In this document: in pieces, positions 1 through 6,236 of the stretch
Numbering within the stretch: position 1 is the stretch's first letter
Layout of the letters: each line of letters starts with the position of its first letter
Source: QQUD01 sp039029915
GTDB taxonomy: Bacteria > Chloroflexota > Anaerolineae > Promineifilales > Promineifilaceae
Assembly (NCBI GenBank): GCA_039029915.1
Contig: JBCCFD010000018.1
Coordinates: 1-35,846, forward strand
Direction: 5' to 3'
DNA: 35,846 nucleotides
The notes under the pieces: model-generated
What the model was told of the DNA's origin: nothing
The model's database searches: none
What the model saw: the letters and a program-made list of their open reading frames with translations, nothing else
Translations under genes and position numbers: made by a program

Positions 1-38
1 AACGAAATCTTTCCGTTTACCTAAAAAGGCAACTAAGA

Positions 39-215
39 ATGAACGTAAAAACAGCTTTAGAACAATTTATTGTAGACGAAATTATGTTGGCCGATAGCGG
101 CACCAAGATCGATCCAGATGAATCTTTGATTTCAAATGGCACATTGGATTCTCTGGGACTGCTTCGCTTGATCGCTATCGGCCAACATAATTTCGTCTAC
201 AATAAATTGTTCTAA
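39..215 (+). pseudogene. Acyl carrier protein, N-terminal part, truncated by the fold-back
   Basis: ATG at 39 opens a 58-codon frame. Its first 45 codons read as an acyl carrier protein: a helical N-terminus (MNVKTALEQF), then an S-N-G-T-L-D-S-L-G-L-L segment. The Ser of D-S-L (codon at 150) is the expected 4'-phosphopantetheine attachment site, and D-S-L-G-L-L-R-L-I is the start of helix II. From about 173 the frame runs into the reverse complement of its own 5' end and stops at 213-215, so the last residues are not ACP. The true gene probably lies on the minus strand from 233 leftwards; this + copy supplies its next 73 nt. Family assignment is good; partner specificity cannot be read from it. 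Confidence 0.7.
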
Positions 216-233
216 AGCTGTTTTTACGTTCAT
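173..233 (-). CDS. Acyl carrier protein, 5' end in the natural orientation (partial)
   Basis: The ATG on the minus strand at 233-231 begins the same 20 codons as the + copy at 39. It lies downstream of and co-directional with the acyl-CoA dehydrogenase at 480-1625, so it is the likely last visible gene of the minus-strand island. An AAGG sequence about 10 nt upstream may be its ribosome binding site. Left of 173 the frame enters the fold-back and soon stops, so only the first 20 residues are reliable here; the following residues can be recovered from 100-172 on the + strand. The pairing with a carrier-type dehydrogenase suggests that the dehydrogenase substrate is ACP-bound. Confidence 0.6.
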
Positions 234-297
234 TCTTAGTTGCCTTTTTAGGTAAACGGAAAGATTTCGTTAGAAATAGATTTTGGCAAAAACGTTC

Positions 298-359
298 CGT
301 TTCCTTGGTGAACGGAAATAAAATTGTTCATTTTATTTCTAAACCTTTTTTCCGTTCAC
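298..359. repeat. Hairpin element R3, copy a
   Basis: An 11-bp perfect stem (308-318 with 349-359, arm GTGAACGGAAA) encloses a second possible stem (316-323 with 331-338). A TTCCGTT at 295-301 can also pair with AACGGAA at 311-317. The right half (335-358) is almost identical to 15978-16001, where a matching AACGGAA/TTCCGTT hairpin occurs. It lies in the 246-nt spacer between the acyl-CoA dehydrogenase stop and the ACP start. It lacks a clean T-run after the stem, so it looks more like a dispersed element than a classic terminator. Confidence 0.6.
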
Positions 360-479
360 AAAAATACTTGGGTAATTGAGTTAGAAATAATTTCTCATTT
401 AAAGTAATTGTGTACCCTTACAAACAAACTATAGGTTCACAGGGTTCAAGTCCTAATCTTCAATTCCCTGCAAGTCAAT

Positions 480-1625
480 CTACAGCCCCATTAAGCGGGC
501 AATAATTTGTCGTTGAATATCAGAGGTGCCAGAGTAAAGAACACCACCTACAGAGTCACGCAAATCACGTTCAACTTCATATTCAGTGGTATACCCATAG
601 CCACCCAATGTGCGCACGGCTGACATGCTATTTTCAACAAAGCATTCACTCAAATAGAGCTTAGCCATCGCAGCCTCCATAACGGCTGGCTTGCGCTGGC
701 TCTTTAACCAGGCCACTTTATAAAGCAATAGGCGCGCCGTTTCCAGACGCACTTTCATATCCGCCAAGCGATTAGATACCGATTGGAATTTGCCAATTGG
801 TTTGCCAAACTGTTTCCGCTGTCGAGCATACTTCACGCTTGATTTCAGCTGACGTTCCATGGCGCCAATATTGCCCGCCAAAATACAGGAGCGTTCCCAC
901 TCCATTGAGCTGTTGAAGATGCTCATCCCTGCCCCTTCTGAGCCAAGACGATTTTCGTCTGGTACAAACACATCTTCCATGATGAGCTCACCCCAAGGAG
1001 AAGTACGCAGCCCCATCTTGTGAATAGCTGGGCTTAGTGAAAAGCCTGGTGTGCCTTTGTCAATGATAAAACCAGTAATCCCACCCACCCCTTTCTCAGG
1101 GGCAGTCGAGGCAAAGACAACGGCCATATCACAGACAGGTGAGCTGGTTACAAACATCTTGCTCCCATTCAAAATATAGCCTCCGTCCGTCTTCACGGCG
1201 CGAGAGCGCAAGCTGTAGGCATCAGACCCTGAATCAGGTTCGGTCATACCGTGTGCCCCAACCATTTCACCACAAATCAAGGCGGGCAAATATTTTTGCT
1301 TCTGTTCGTCTGTGCCAAATGCCAGAATAGGATGCTGAACGGCCCACATTTGAGCATTTAACGCGAAAATCAGGCCATTATCTTTTGTACCTAGACCCAA
1401 CCCTTCCATGGTGAGCATCGTGGTCATAATATCGTCACCGGATCCACCATATTCTTCTGGAAAGGACAAGCCTAAAATGCCAAAATTGGCACATTTCTTC
1501 CAAATCTCACGAGAAAAAATGCCTTTTTCGTATCGTTCTTCTAAGCCATCATTCAGCTCATTTTTCGCAAATTTGATGACGGCATCTTTAAATTCAAGTT
1601 GTTCTTTATCCCATGAAAAATCCAT
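480..1625 (-). CDS. Acyl-CoA/acyl-ACP dehydrogenase family flavoprotein
   Basis: 381 aa, the full length for an acyl-CoA dehydrogenase. The FAD-binding and substrate motifs M-T-E-P-D-S-G-S-D (127-135) and the C-terminal Y-S-G-T-S-D-I-Q-R (364-372) are present. At the MCAD catalytic base position (Y-E-G-T) this protein has Ser365. A Glu (E244, in M-E-W-E-R) sits where isovaleryl-CoA dehydrogenase carries its base, so it is probably active with an IVD-type base, as in dehydrogenases that act on carrier-protein-bound substrates. An ACP gene follows directly, which supports that reading. The ATG at 1625 has a GGAG site just upstream. A tandem octamer array lies 10 nt before the start codon, downstream of the sulfatase-fold gene. 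The substrate is unknown. Confidence 0.9.
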   Translation of the reverse strand: MDFSWDKEQLEFKDAVIKFAKNELNDGLEERYEKGIFSREIWKKCANFGILGLSFPEEYGGSGDDIMTTMLTMEGLGLGTKDNGLIFALNAQMWAVQHPILAFGTDEQKQKYLPALICGEMVGAHGMTEPDSGSDAYSLRSRAVKTDGGYILNGSKMFVTSSPVCDMAVVFASTAPEKGVGGITGFIIDKGTPGFSLSPAIHKMGLRTSPWGELIMEDVFVPDENRLGSEGAGMSIFNSSMEWERSCILAGNIGAMERQLKSSVKYARQRKQFGKPIGKFQSVSNRLADMKVRLETARLLLYKVAWLKSQRKPAVMEAAMAKLYLSECFVENSMSAVRTLGGYGYTTEYEVERDLRDSVGGVLYSGTSDIQRQIIARLMGL

Positions 1626-1634
1626 GATATTCTC

Positions 1635-1706
1635 CAGTTGGTCAGTTGGTCAGTTGGTCAGTTGGTCAGCGTTTACTGAAAGACTGATTACCTGAATTAC
1701 TGTCTA
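1635..1706. repeat. Two-arm octamer array in a gene spacer
   Basis: Four exact copies of CAGTTGGT (1635-1666) and a partial fifth are followed by degenerate octamers ACTGAAAG (1675), ACTGATTA (1683), CCTGAATT (1691) and ACTGTCTA (1699). The second set resembles the reverse complement of the first (cyclic ACTGACCA), so the two halves can fold on each other. The array fills the 71-nt spacer between two minus-strand genes, overlaps the sulfatase-fold stop codon (1697-1699) and ends just before the dehydrogenase ribosome binding site. The exact tandem part is prone to slippage. Confidence 0.8.
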
Positions 1707-3247
1707 GTAAAAGGTTGGTTAACCTCGTTCAATTTTTGGTCTAATTTTTCTTTGAGCTCCGAAGAAACTGCATCGGCTTCATCAAATAAGTTTGTTAATT
1801 CTTCAGGATCAGCTTCTAAATCGTACAGCTCATAAAATCCTTCAGGATTATTGGCGCGGTGCCCTTTGTAATGAATCAGCTTATGGTTTCCCTCAACTTG
1901 GGCTAGCGTGATCTTGTTCAAAGGGGCCATTTTAGGATTACTTTTAGCTTCTACTGCATACGTAATGCGTGATTCATCTTCAGGTGTGTCTGAAATATTA
2001 GGCAGCACCTGACCTTCCACCCATTCAGGTATGGGCTGATCGGTTATCGAAAGTAATGTTGGCAATAAATCAGTCGCTGATGTTTGGCTAAACACATCTT
2101 CGCGGCCTGTTTGCCCAGGTTTTGAGATAATTAGCGGCACATGAATGAGAGGGTCAAACAAGGTGGGTGTGACGTGTCCTCTGATGCCTCGTTCAAATAG
2201 CTCGCCATGATCTGATGTTAGCACGATGTAGGAATTTTGCATTATGCCGCTGGCTTCTAACATATCCATTAATCGGCCGAATTCTGAATCAGTAAAGGCT
2301 AAAAACTCATCATATAAACGTCGTTCCCGATTAAGCTCCGCTTGGCTGGTATTATCGCTAAATTGGTGACGCTCTTTTTCTACAGGACGAAAGCCGTCTT
2401 GCTTAAACATTTCAAAAAAGTCAGCGCGCGGCGTATACGGTTCATGAGGTGGTAAGAGGTGGAAATAGCCTAAAAATGGCTGTGGTAAACCGGTTACCTC
2501 ATTCCCAATCCAATCAATAGCGTCTTCTAGCAAAAAGAAAAGGTTGTGCAAACTGGGCACACCAACCGGATATTGTTCACTAAATTGGTTTTCAATTTGG
2601 CTTTTAGTTGAAAAACGGTTCAGCCGATCAAATAAAGAGAGATAAAGGGTGCCGGGTGAGGTTGCACCGGTGCGCAGGGCAGTTTCTTCACCCCAAAACG
2701 CTACGCTGTAATCTCTGTTGAATAAACGATCTGCAAACTGCTCATCGGCCAAGCATAGCTCGCGCGTTTGAATAAAATTGTCCACTTCCCCACCAAACTG
2801 GTGCAGTAGTGACGCCACCAGCAGATTGTGGGTATAAGCCACTTTATGGTAATCGTTCGGCAGCATGCTGAAAAAGTTTCTATCAATCATGCCGTTACCG
2901 ATAGTGCCGTGTAAATGAAACGCTCGATGTGTCCAAGGATAAGTACCGGTAAACATGGACGAGGTCGCAGAGGAGGTAAAGTTAGCTGTACTGCGATGAT
3001 TGTGGTAAACGGTGGCTTTTTCAGCAAAGCGAGCGAAATTGGGCGTGGTATCCCGCTGATACCCATGCAGAGTAACGTGCCTAGCGGAGAGTGTATCGAA
3101 GACAATGAATAAAATGTTCGGATGATCGCTATTTTGGGCTTGAGTCTGGATGTTGGAAACGGCCGTTTCCATGCCGTCCCACGCCAGTTTAAAAAACGGC
3201 ACCGCCGGTAGTGCTTTTAGGAAATCACGACGAGTAAACTTTGACAT
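1697..3247 (-). CDS. Tat-exported sulfatase-fold (alkaline phosphatase superfamily) enzyme
   Basis: 516 aa. The N-terminus T-R-R-D-F-L-K-A-L-P is Tat-signal-like, so export is likely. The sulfatase core starts at P-N-I-L-F-I-V-F-D-T (43-52) with metal ligand Asp51; a second metal site is T-S-D-H-G-E in the C-terminal half. In sulfatases the segment before 'TG' carries C-x-P-S-R, whose Cys becomes formylglycine. Here it reads T-S-S-A-T-S-S-M-F-T-G, placing Thr91 at that position and removing the modification motif. Thr nucleophiles are typical of phosphoglycerol and phosphoethanolamine transferases and phosphatases of this superfamily, so a phosphoryl-transfer or hydrolase role at the envelope is more likely than sulfate ester hydrolysis. 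Its start overlaps the upstream gene's stop (TAATG), implying translational coupling. Confidence 0.85.
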   Translation of the reverse strand: MSKFTRRDFLKALPAVPFFKLAWDGMETAVSNIQTQAQNSDHPNILFIVFDTLSARHVTLHGYQRDTTPNFARFAEKATVYHNHRSTANFTSSATSSMFTGTYPWTHRAFHLHGTIGNGMIDRNFFSMLPNDYHKVAYTHNLLVASLLHQFGGEVDNFIQTRELCLADEQFADRLFNRDYSVAFWGEETALRTGATSPGTLYLSLFDRLNRFSTKSQIENQFSEQYPVGVPSLHNLFFLLEDAIDWIGNEVTGLPQPFLGYFHLLPPHEPYTPRADFFEMFKQDGFRPVEKERHQFSDNTSQAELNRERRLYDEFLAFTDSEFGRLMDMLEASGIMQNSYIVLTSDHGELFERGIRGHVTPTLFDPLIHVPLIISKPGQTGREDVFSQTSATDLLPTLLSITDQPIPEWVEGQVLPNISDTPEDESRITYAVEAKSNPKMAPLNKITLAQVEGNHKLIHYKGHRANNPEGFYELYDLEADPEELTNLFDEADAVSSELKEKLDQKLNEVNQPFTRQ

Positions 3248-3792
3248 TACGCGACACCCCCAATGTTTCGAATGATAATGACTAAAAATCCGACAATATC
3301 AAGAAAGATATAAATGCCAGCTAGTAAAGCAAGACGCTCGATAAAGTTAGCAATTCCCTGATGGAATTTCTCATTTCGATGAATAAAGATGTAAACAGCA
3401 ATCAACACCAAAATGTATGACCCTAACCATAAGCCAATGGAGGTCACATTTCGACGGCTTGCCAAATTATTGAGATGAAAAATAATCATCCACACGCCAG
3501 TGATAAAAGCAATTGAGGTGCCAATTGAAACAAAACGCTCGCGCACCCAAGCAGTTGGCAAAATAAAACTGGCTATCAAAAATAGCATAAAGGCAAACAT
3601 CGCATCGACTAATGCAAACATTAGGCTATGCGAATATACGCCCAGCAGTTCCCCAAGCGACAGGCGCAATACAAACGCTGAAAACTCTTGAGAAATATCG
3701 TATAAAGCCCAGGCGTTGCTTACAAAAGCAAATGCCAAGAATACATAAATAAGTTGCTGTCTTTCTGGCAGACGTTTCTTAAAGATATCCAA
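3247..3792 (-). CDS. Multi-pass membrane protein of unknown function
   Basis: 181 aa with about five hydrophobic segments and short loops; the first follows R-Q-Q-L-I-Y near residue 15 and the last ends near the C-terminus (V-I-I-I-R-N). I do not recognise a family. It overlaps the upstream 613-aa phosphodiesterase-like gene by 14 nt. It also overlaps the downstream sulfatase-fold gene by one base (stop TAA and start ATG share the A), so the three are co-translated. Lying between two alkaline-phosphatase-superfamily proteins, it may anchor them, or present a lipid-linked substrate. That role is inferred from position only. Confidence 0.8.
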   Translation of the reverse strand: MDIFKKRLPERQQLIYVFLAFAFVSNAWALYDISQEFSAFVLRLSLGELLGVYSHSLMFALVDAMFAFMLFLIASFILPTAWVRERFVSIGTSIAFITGVWMIIFHLNNLASRRNVTSIGLWLGSYILVLIAVYIFIHRNEKFHQGIANFIERLALLAGIYIFLDIVGFLVIIIRNIGGVA

Positions 3793-5620
3793 GACTCTTT
3801 AACCTTTCTTCAATCACTTCTTCGCTTTCGTTTCCGCTGGATGTGGGCGGTGGTGTAGAGCTACTGGAATCGGGCGCAGAATTAATAGCAATCGCGGGCA
3901 TGTCCCGATATGAGGGGTTCGGGAAGTTTTTTAGCCCATAACTGGAAAATAAGACGCCTGGAACGGCCGTTGGATCCATGCAGTGGTCAGCCCCCCAATG
4001 ATCATTGTTCACTTCAACCGCTTCTGCTTCCCAGCCGCCAAGACCGGTTTGGGCTGAAGCGCGGAAGCCAGGGGCAAAGCCAACCATCAGGTCGGGCCCA
4101 TAGGAAGCGAGCGGGCCATCAAATGCCTCTTCCTGTCGCCACACTTTTTGAACAACGGAACGGCCGTTAGGCCCCTTCCACTGCAACAATTTGTCACACA
4201 TTTGCTCAAGGAGTGCATCACGTTCACCCTGTTGCACAATCCCTTTCCCTTCGCGCCCTGCCAAATTCAAATACAAGCTATTCAGACCTATGGCATAGGA
4301 TTGGCTCTTTGTCCAATCAACATTCGTAAACGAGCTAGAAGGGGTTGGCGCCTTGGGCACAATAAAGTTGTTATCAACTAACCAGCGGTTGAGATGAACT
4401 TTGTAGTCAAAGTCCGCAAATCCGTGATCAGACACAACAATCAGCTTTGTTTTTTCAAGGTTACCCTGTTTTTTCAAGCGAGCTTCAACGCGCCCCACAA
4501 CACCATCAAGCTTCATATACCATTCGTCAATAAGCTCGGGGTAATCTCGTAGGAACATGTGCTGCATGCGATCGAGGGTATCAAAGACGGAGGCCAGGAT
4601 ACCTTCTTGGAAGTGATCCAAATGGTACATCAGCACCCGCTCGCGTACGTCAACAATCATGTGGCACAAATCGATAAACATCTTGTCATTGATAAAGCCA
4701 TCTTCTAAAGCGGCCGTGTCTTGCGGCCAGCCTACTGTCAGGAACGGGCCAGCATCTTTCCAAGTAGACCGCACAAAATCACGGGGCGTGCCGTAATGCC
4801 AAGCTGATTTCAAAGGATGAACCTGCAGTGGCAATAAATAAACGCACACATCGCCATCAAGCTTTGTGACAACCGCACTGGTCAATGAAGGTAACGAGAA
4901 AAATCGGCTTAGCTTGAAATCCAATTCAAAAACGGGACTCCATTCACCAATGTGTAAAACGTGCTTAAAGTTGCCAACTTGAAGGGTGGCTGACGTATCG
5001 CTGTGCACTTCAACTTCTAAGTCTAAAGTTGATGGCTCAACCCCATCCTTCCCTTTGCGCATCGGACCAGCCAATTTTCCTGTATATCGATTGCCGCTTT
5101 TGGTCAATGGCGCCACAGGCGTTTTACGATCTTCAAAATCGGCCATGGCCATATTGGTTGTGAAGAAAGTACCAACACCTAATCGACCCAAAAGGTCAGG
5201 CGTACCCAAACCAGGTAGGGAGCGAACAGGTGATTGAACCCGTGCTGGAAACAATGCTGGCCACCACAGTGCTGTGGCTTGATACCCCTTGTTTACCACT
5301 TGATCAAAGATGGTTGTGGCATTAAAAGGCTCAGCAAATTGAGTACCGCCAATCCCTGATTTTGTCGGTAGAAGCGACACGTTTAGCGCATATGTCGCCG
5401 GATCCCGATGCACAAAGTCAAACATACCGTGACCGCCAGGGTTTAACCCAGTAGCAATACTAGTCCAAGATACTTCACTTTGTGGGGGATTGGTCACTGC
5501 AAAACGGGAGTAGCGCCCAGTCTCGACATACTTGGCAAGATTCGGCATCTTTCCAGCTTCATACAGGCGTTCAAAACGCTTAGGGTCAAAGGCATCTAAG
5601 CCGATTAGCAATACTCGCAT
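3779..5620 (-). CDS. Type I phosphodiesterase/nucleotide pyrophosphatase-like protein
   Basis: 613 aa, alkaline phosphatase superfamily. It opens with M-R-V-L-L-I-G-L-D-A-F-D, whose Asp is the first metal ligand. The stretch P-P-Q-S-E-V-S-W-T-S-I-A-T-G (near 45-58) carries the Thr/Ser nucleophile, followed by L-N-P-G-G-H-G-M-F-D-F. The second metal site is V-V-S-D-H-G-F-A-D-F near residue 400. The ending E-E-R-L-K-S-L-G-Y-L is a tail I have often seen on bacterial members of this family. There is no signal peptide at the chosen ATG, so it is probably cytoplasmic or peripheral. It leads a coupled trio with the 5-TM protein and the sulfatase-fold enzyme. The substrate is likely a phosphodiester or pyrophosphate of a lipid, nucleotide or glycan, but this cannot be told from sequence. 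Confidence 0.85.
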   Translation of the reverse strand: MRVLLIGLDAFDPKRFERLYEAGKMPNLAKYVETGRYSRFAVTNPPQSEVSWTSIATGLNPGGHGMFDFVHRDPATYALNVSLLPTKSGIGGTQFAEPFNATTIFDQVVNKGYQATALWWPALFPARVQSPVRSLPGLGTPDLLGRLGVGTFFTTNMAMADFEDRKTPVAPLTKSGNRYTGKLAGPMRKGKDGVEPSTLDLEVEVHSDTSATLQVGNFKHVLHIGEWSPVFELDFKLSRFFSLPSLTSAVVTKLDGDVCVYLLPLQVHPLKSAWHYGTPRDFVRSTWKDAGPFLTVGWPQDTAALEDGFINDKMFIDLCHMIVDVRERVLMYHLDHFQEGILASVFDTLDRMQHMFLRDYPELIDEWYMKLDGVVGRVEARLKKQGNLEKTKLIVVSDHGFADFDYKVHLNRWLVDNNFIVPKAPTPSSSFTNVDWTKSQSYAIGLNSLYLNLAGREGKGIVQQGERDALLEQMCDKLLQWKGPNGRSVVQKVWRQEEAFDGPLASYGPDLMVGFAPGFRASAQTGLGGWEAEAVEVNNDHWGADHCMDPTAVPGVLFSSYGLKNFPNPSYRDMPAIAINSAPDSSSSTPPPTSSGNESEEVIEERLKSLGYL

Positions 5621-5681
5621 AATAGATTTGTTTTACCTAGTTGGGGTATTTGTGCTTATTATTTGAAACTTTTATTGGATT

Positions 5682-5798
5682 GATAAGGTAATAAGAGGAG
5701 AACAAAAAGTGCTTTAGTATAAAACAGTTGCACAAAAAAATTTGTTCTCCTGTCGGTAAATTGTAGATTTACTTATCACTTATTACCTATCATATTTT
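5682..5798. repeat. Two-arm heptamer array / nested inverted repeat
   Basis: The left half reads as heptads GATAAGG, TAATAAG, AGGAGAA (5682-5702). The right half is ACTTATC, ACTTATT, ACCTATC, ATATTTT (5771-5798). The arms pair: 5681-5695 with 5779-5792 with one bulge or mismatch, and AGGAGAACAAA (5696-5706) exactly with 5741-5751. It occupies most of the 183-nt spacer between the 'YIDPATG' protein and the phosphodiesterase-like gene. It has the same plan as the arrays at 1635, 9126, 12807, 14597 and 23507, but a different sequence. Confidence 0.7.
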
Positions 5799-5803
5799 AC
5801 GCA

Positions 5804-6082
5804 CTATTCTTGAGTTTCTTGTTCCATTGAAGCATCAGCAGCTTGCTCAACCATAGCTGGTTCTTCAATTGGTTGACGGGTCAATTTTTTGTAGAACATG
5901 ATAATGCGGTTTTTGAAAAAATAAAAAACGCTAGACAATCCAGCTAAAATAACCAAAAGAATTTGAGCAATCATCCCGCCAGTTGCAGGATCAATATAAC
6001 CCAATGGGGCCGCAAATGTTTGCCCTACAGAAACCAGTGCCAATGCCAATACAAAAAATATGCTTACGATAAGTCGTTTCAT
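5804..6082 (-). CDS. Small secreted/membrane protein with YIDPATG motif
   Basis: 92 aa from the ATG at 6082; a longer frame open to 6142 exists. I chose 6082 because GGAGAC lies 9-15 nt upstream and translation then begins with a clean signal peptide (M-K-R-L-I-V-S-I-F-F ... Q-T-F-A-A). After it comes L-G-Y-I-D-P-A-T-G-G-M, one transmembrane helix, a basic stretch (F-F-K-N-R-I-I-M-F-Y-K-K-L) and an acidic Glu/Gln-rich tail. Small proteins with a Y-I-D-P-G-T-G-like start and one helix recur near alkaline-phosphatase-superfamily and SGNH genes in other bacteria, as far as I recall. No function is known to me. Here it sits directly upstream of the phosphodiesterase-like gene. Confidence 0.8.
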   Translation of the reverse strand: MKRLIVSIFFVLALALVSVGQTFAAPLGYIDPATGGMIAQILLVILAGLSSVFYFFKNRIIMFYKKLTRQPIEEPAMVEQAADASMEQETQE

Positions 6083-6091
6083 GATGTTTGC

Positions 6092-6097
6092 GTCTCC
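6092..6097 (-). promoter_or_regulatory. Ribosome binding site deciding the 6082 start
   Basis: GGAGAC on the minus strand lies 9-15 nt before the ATG at 6082, and no comparable site precedes the earlier in-frame ATGs near 6142. It therefore favours the shorter protein that starts with a signal peptide. Confidence 0.6.
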
Positions 6098-6236
6098 AGA
6101 ATAATAAAAGTCCGTTTTTCTAAATTTTTGTTTGGTCATCAAGTTGTAACTAGCTGTTTGATTTCTTTACCCTAACTAATTACGAAAACCAATTTTTAAC
6201 TGTGTTCAACATAGCGGCTGTCGCTTAAGACGCTCC

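Larger units (their letters stand above)
1..271. repeat. 99-bp perfect fold-back inverted repeat at the window edge
   Basis: Positions 1-99 are the exact reverse complement of 173-271, separated by a 73-nt loop (100-172); identity stops at both ends of the loop. Both arms contain the start of the same acyl carrier protein gene. Reading + from 1, the ACP frame continues sensibly through the loop, so the loop belongs to the + reading. At 172/173 the sequence then turns back on itself. A perfect arm that begins at base 1 is what a chimeric or hairpin-terminated contig end looks like (template switching or an assembly fold-back). A genuine inverted duplication is possible but less likely. Confidence 0.95.

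Noticed and set aside
1..271. Terminal inverted repeat of a transposon
   Set aside because: The arms lie inside and upstream of an ACP gene, enclose only 73 nt of the same gene, and no transposase is near.
436..458. T-arm-like stretch GGGTTCAAGTCC resembling the end of a tRNA
   Set aside because: The stem is only 3-4 bp and no acceptor, anticodon or D arm can be built upstream or downstream.
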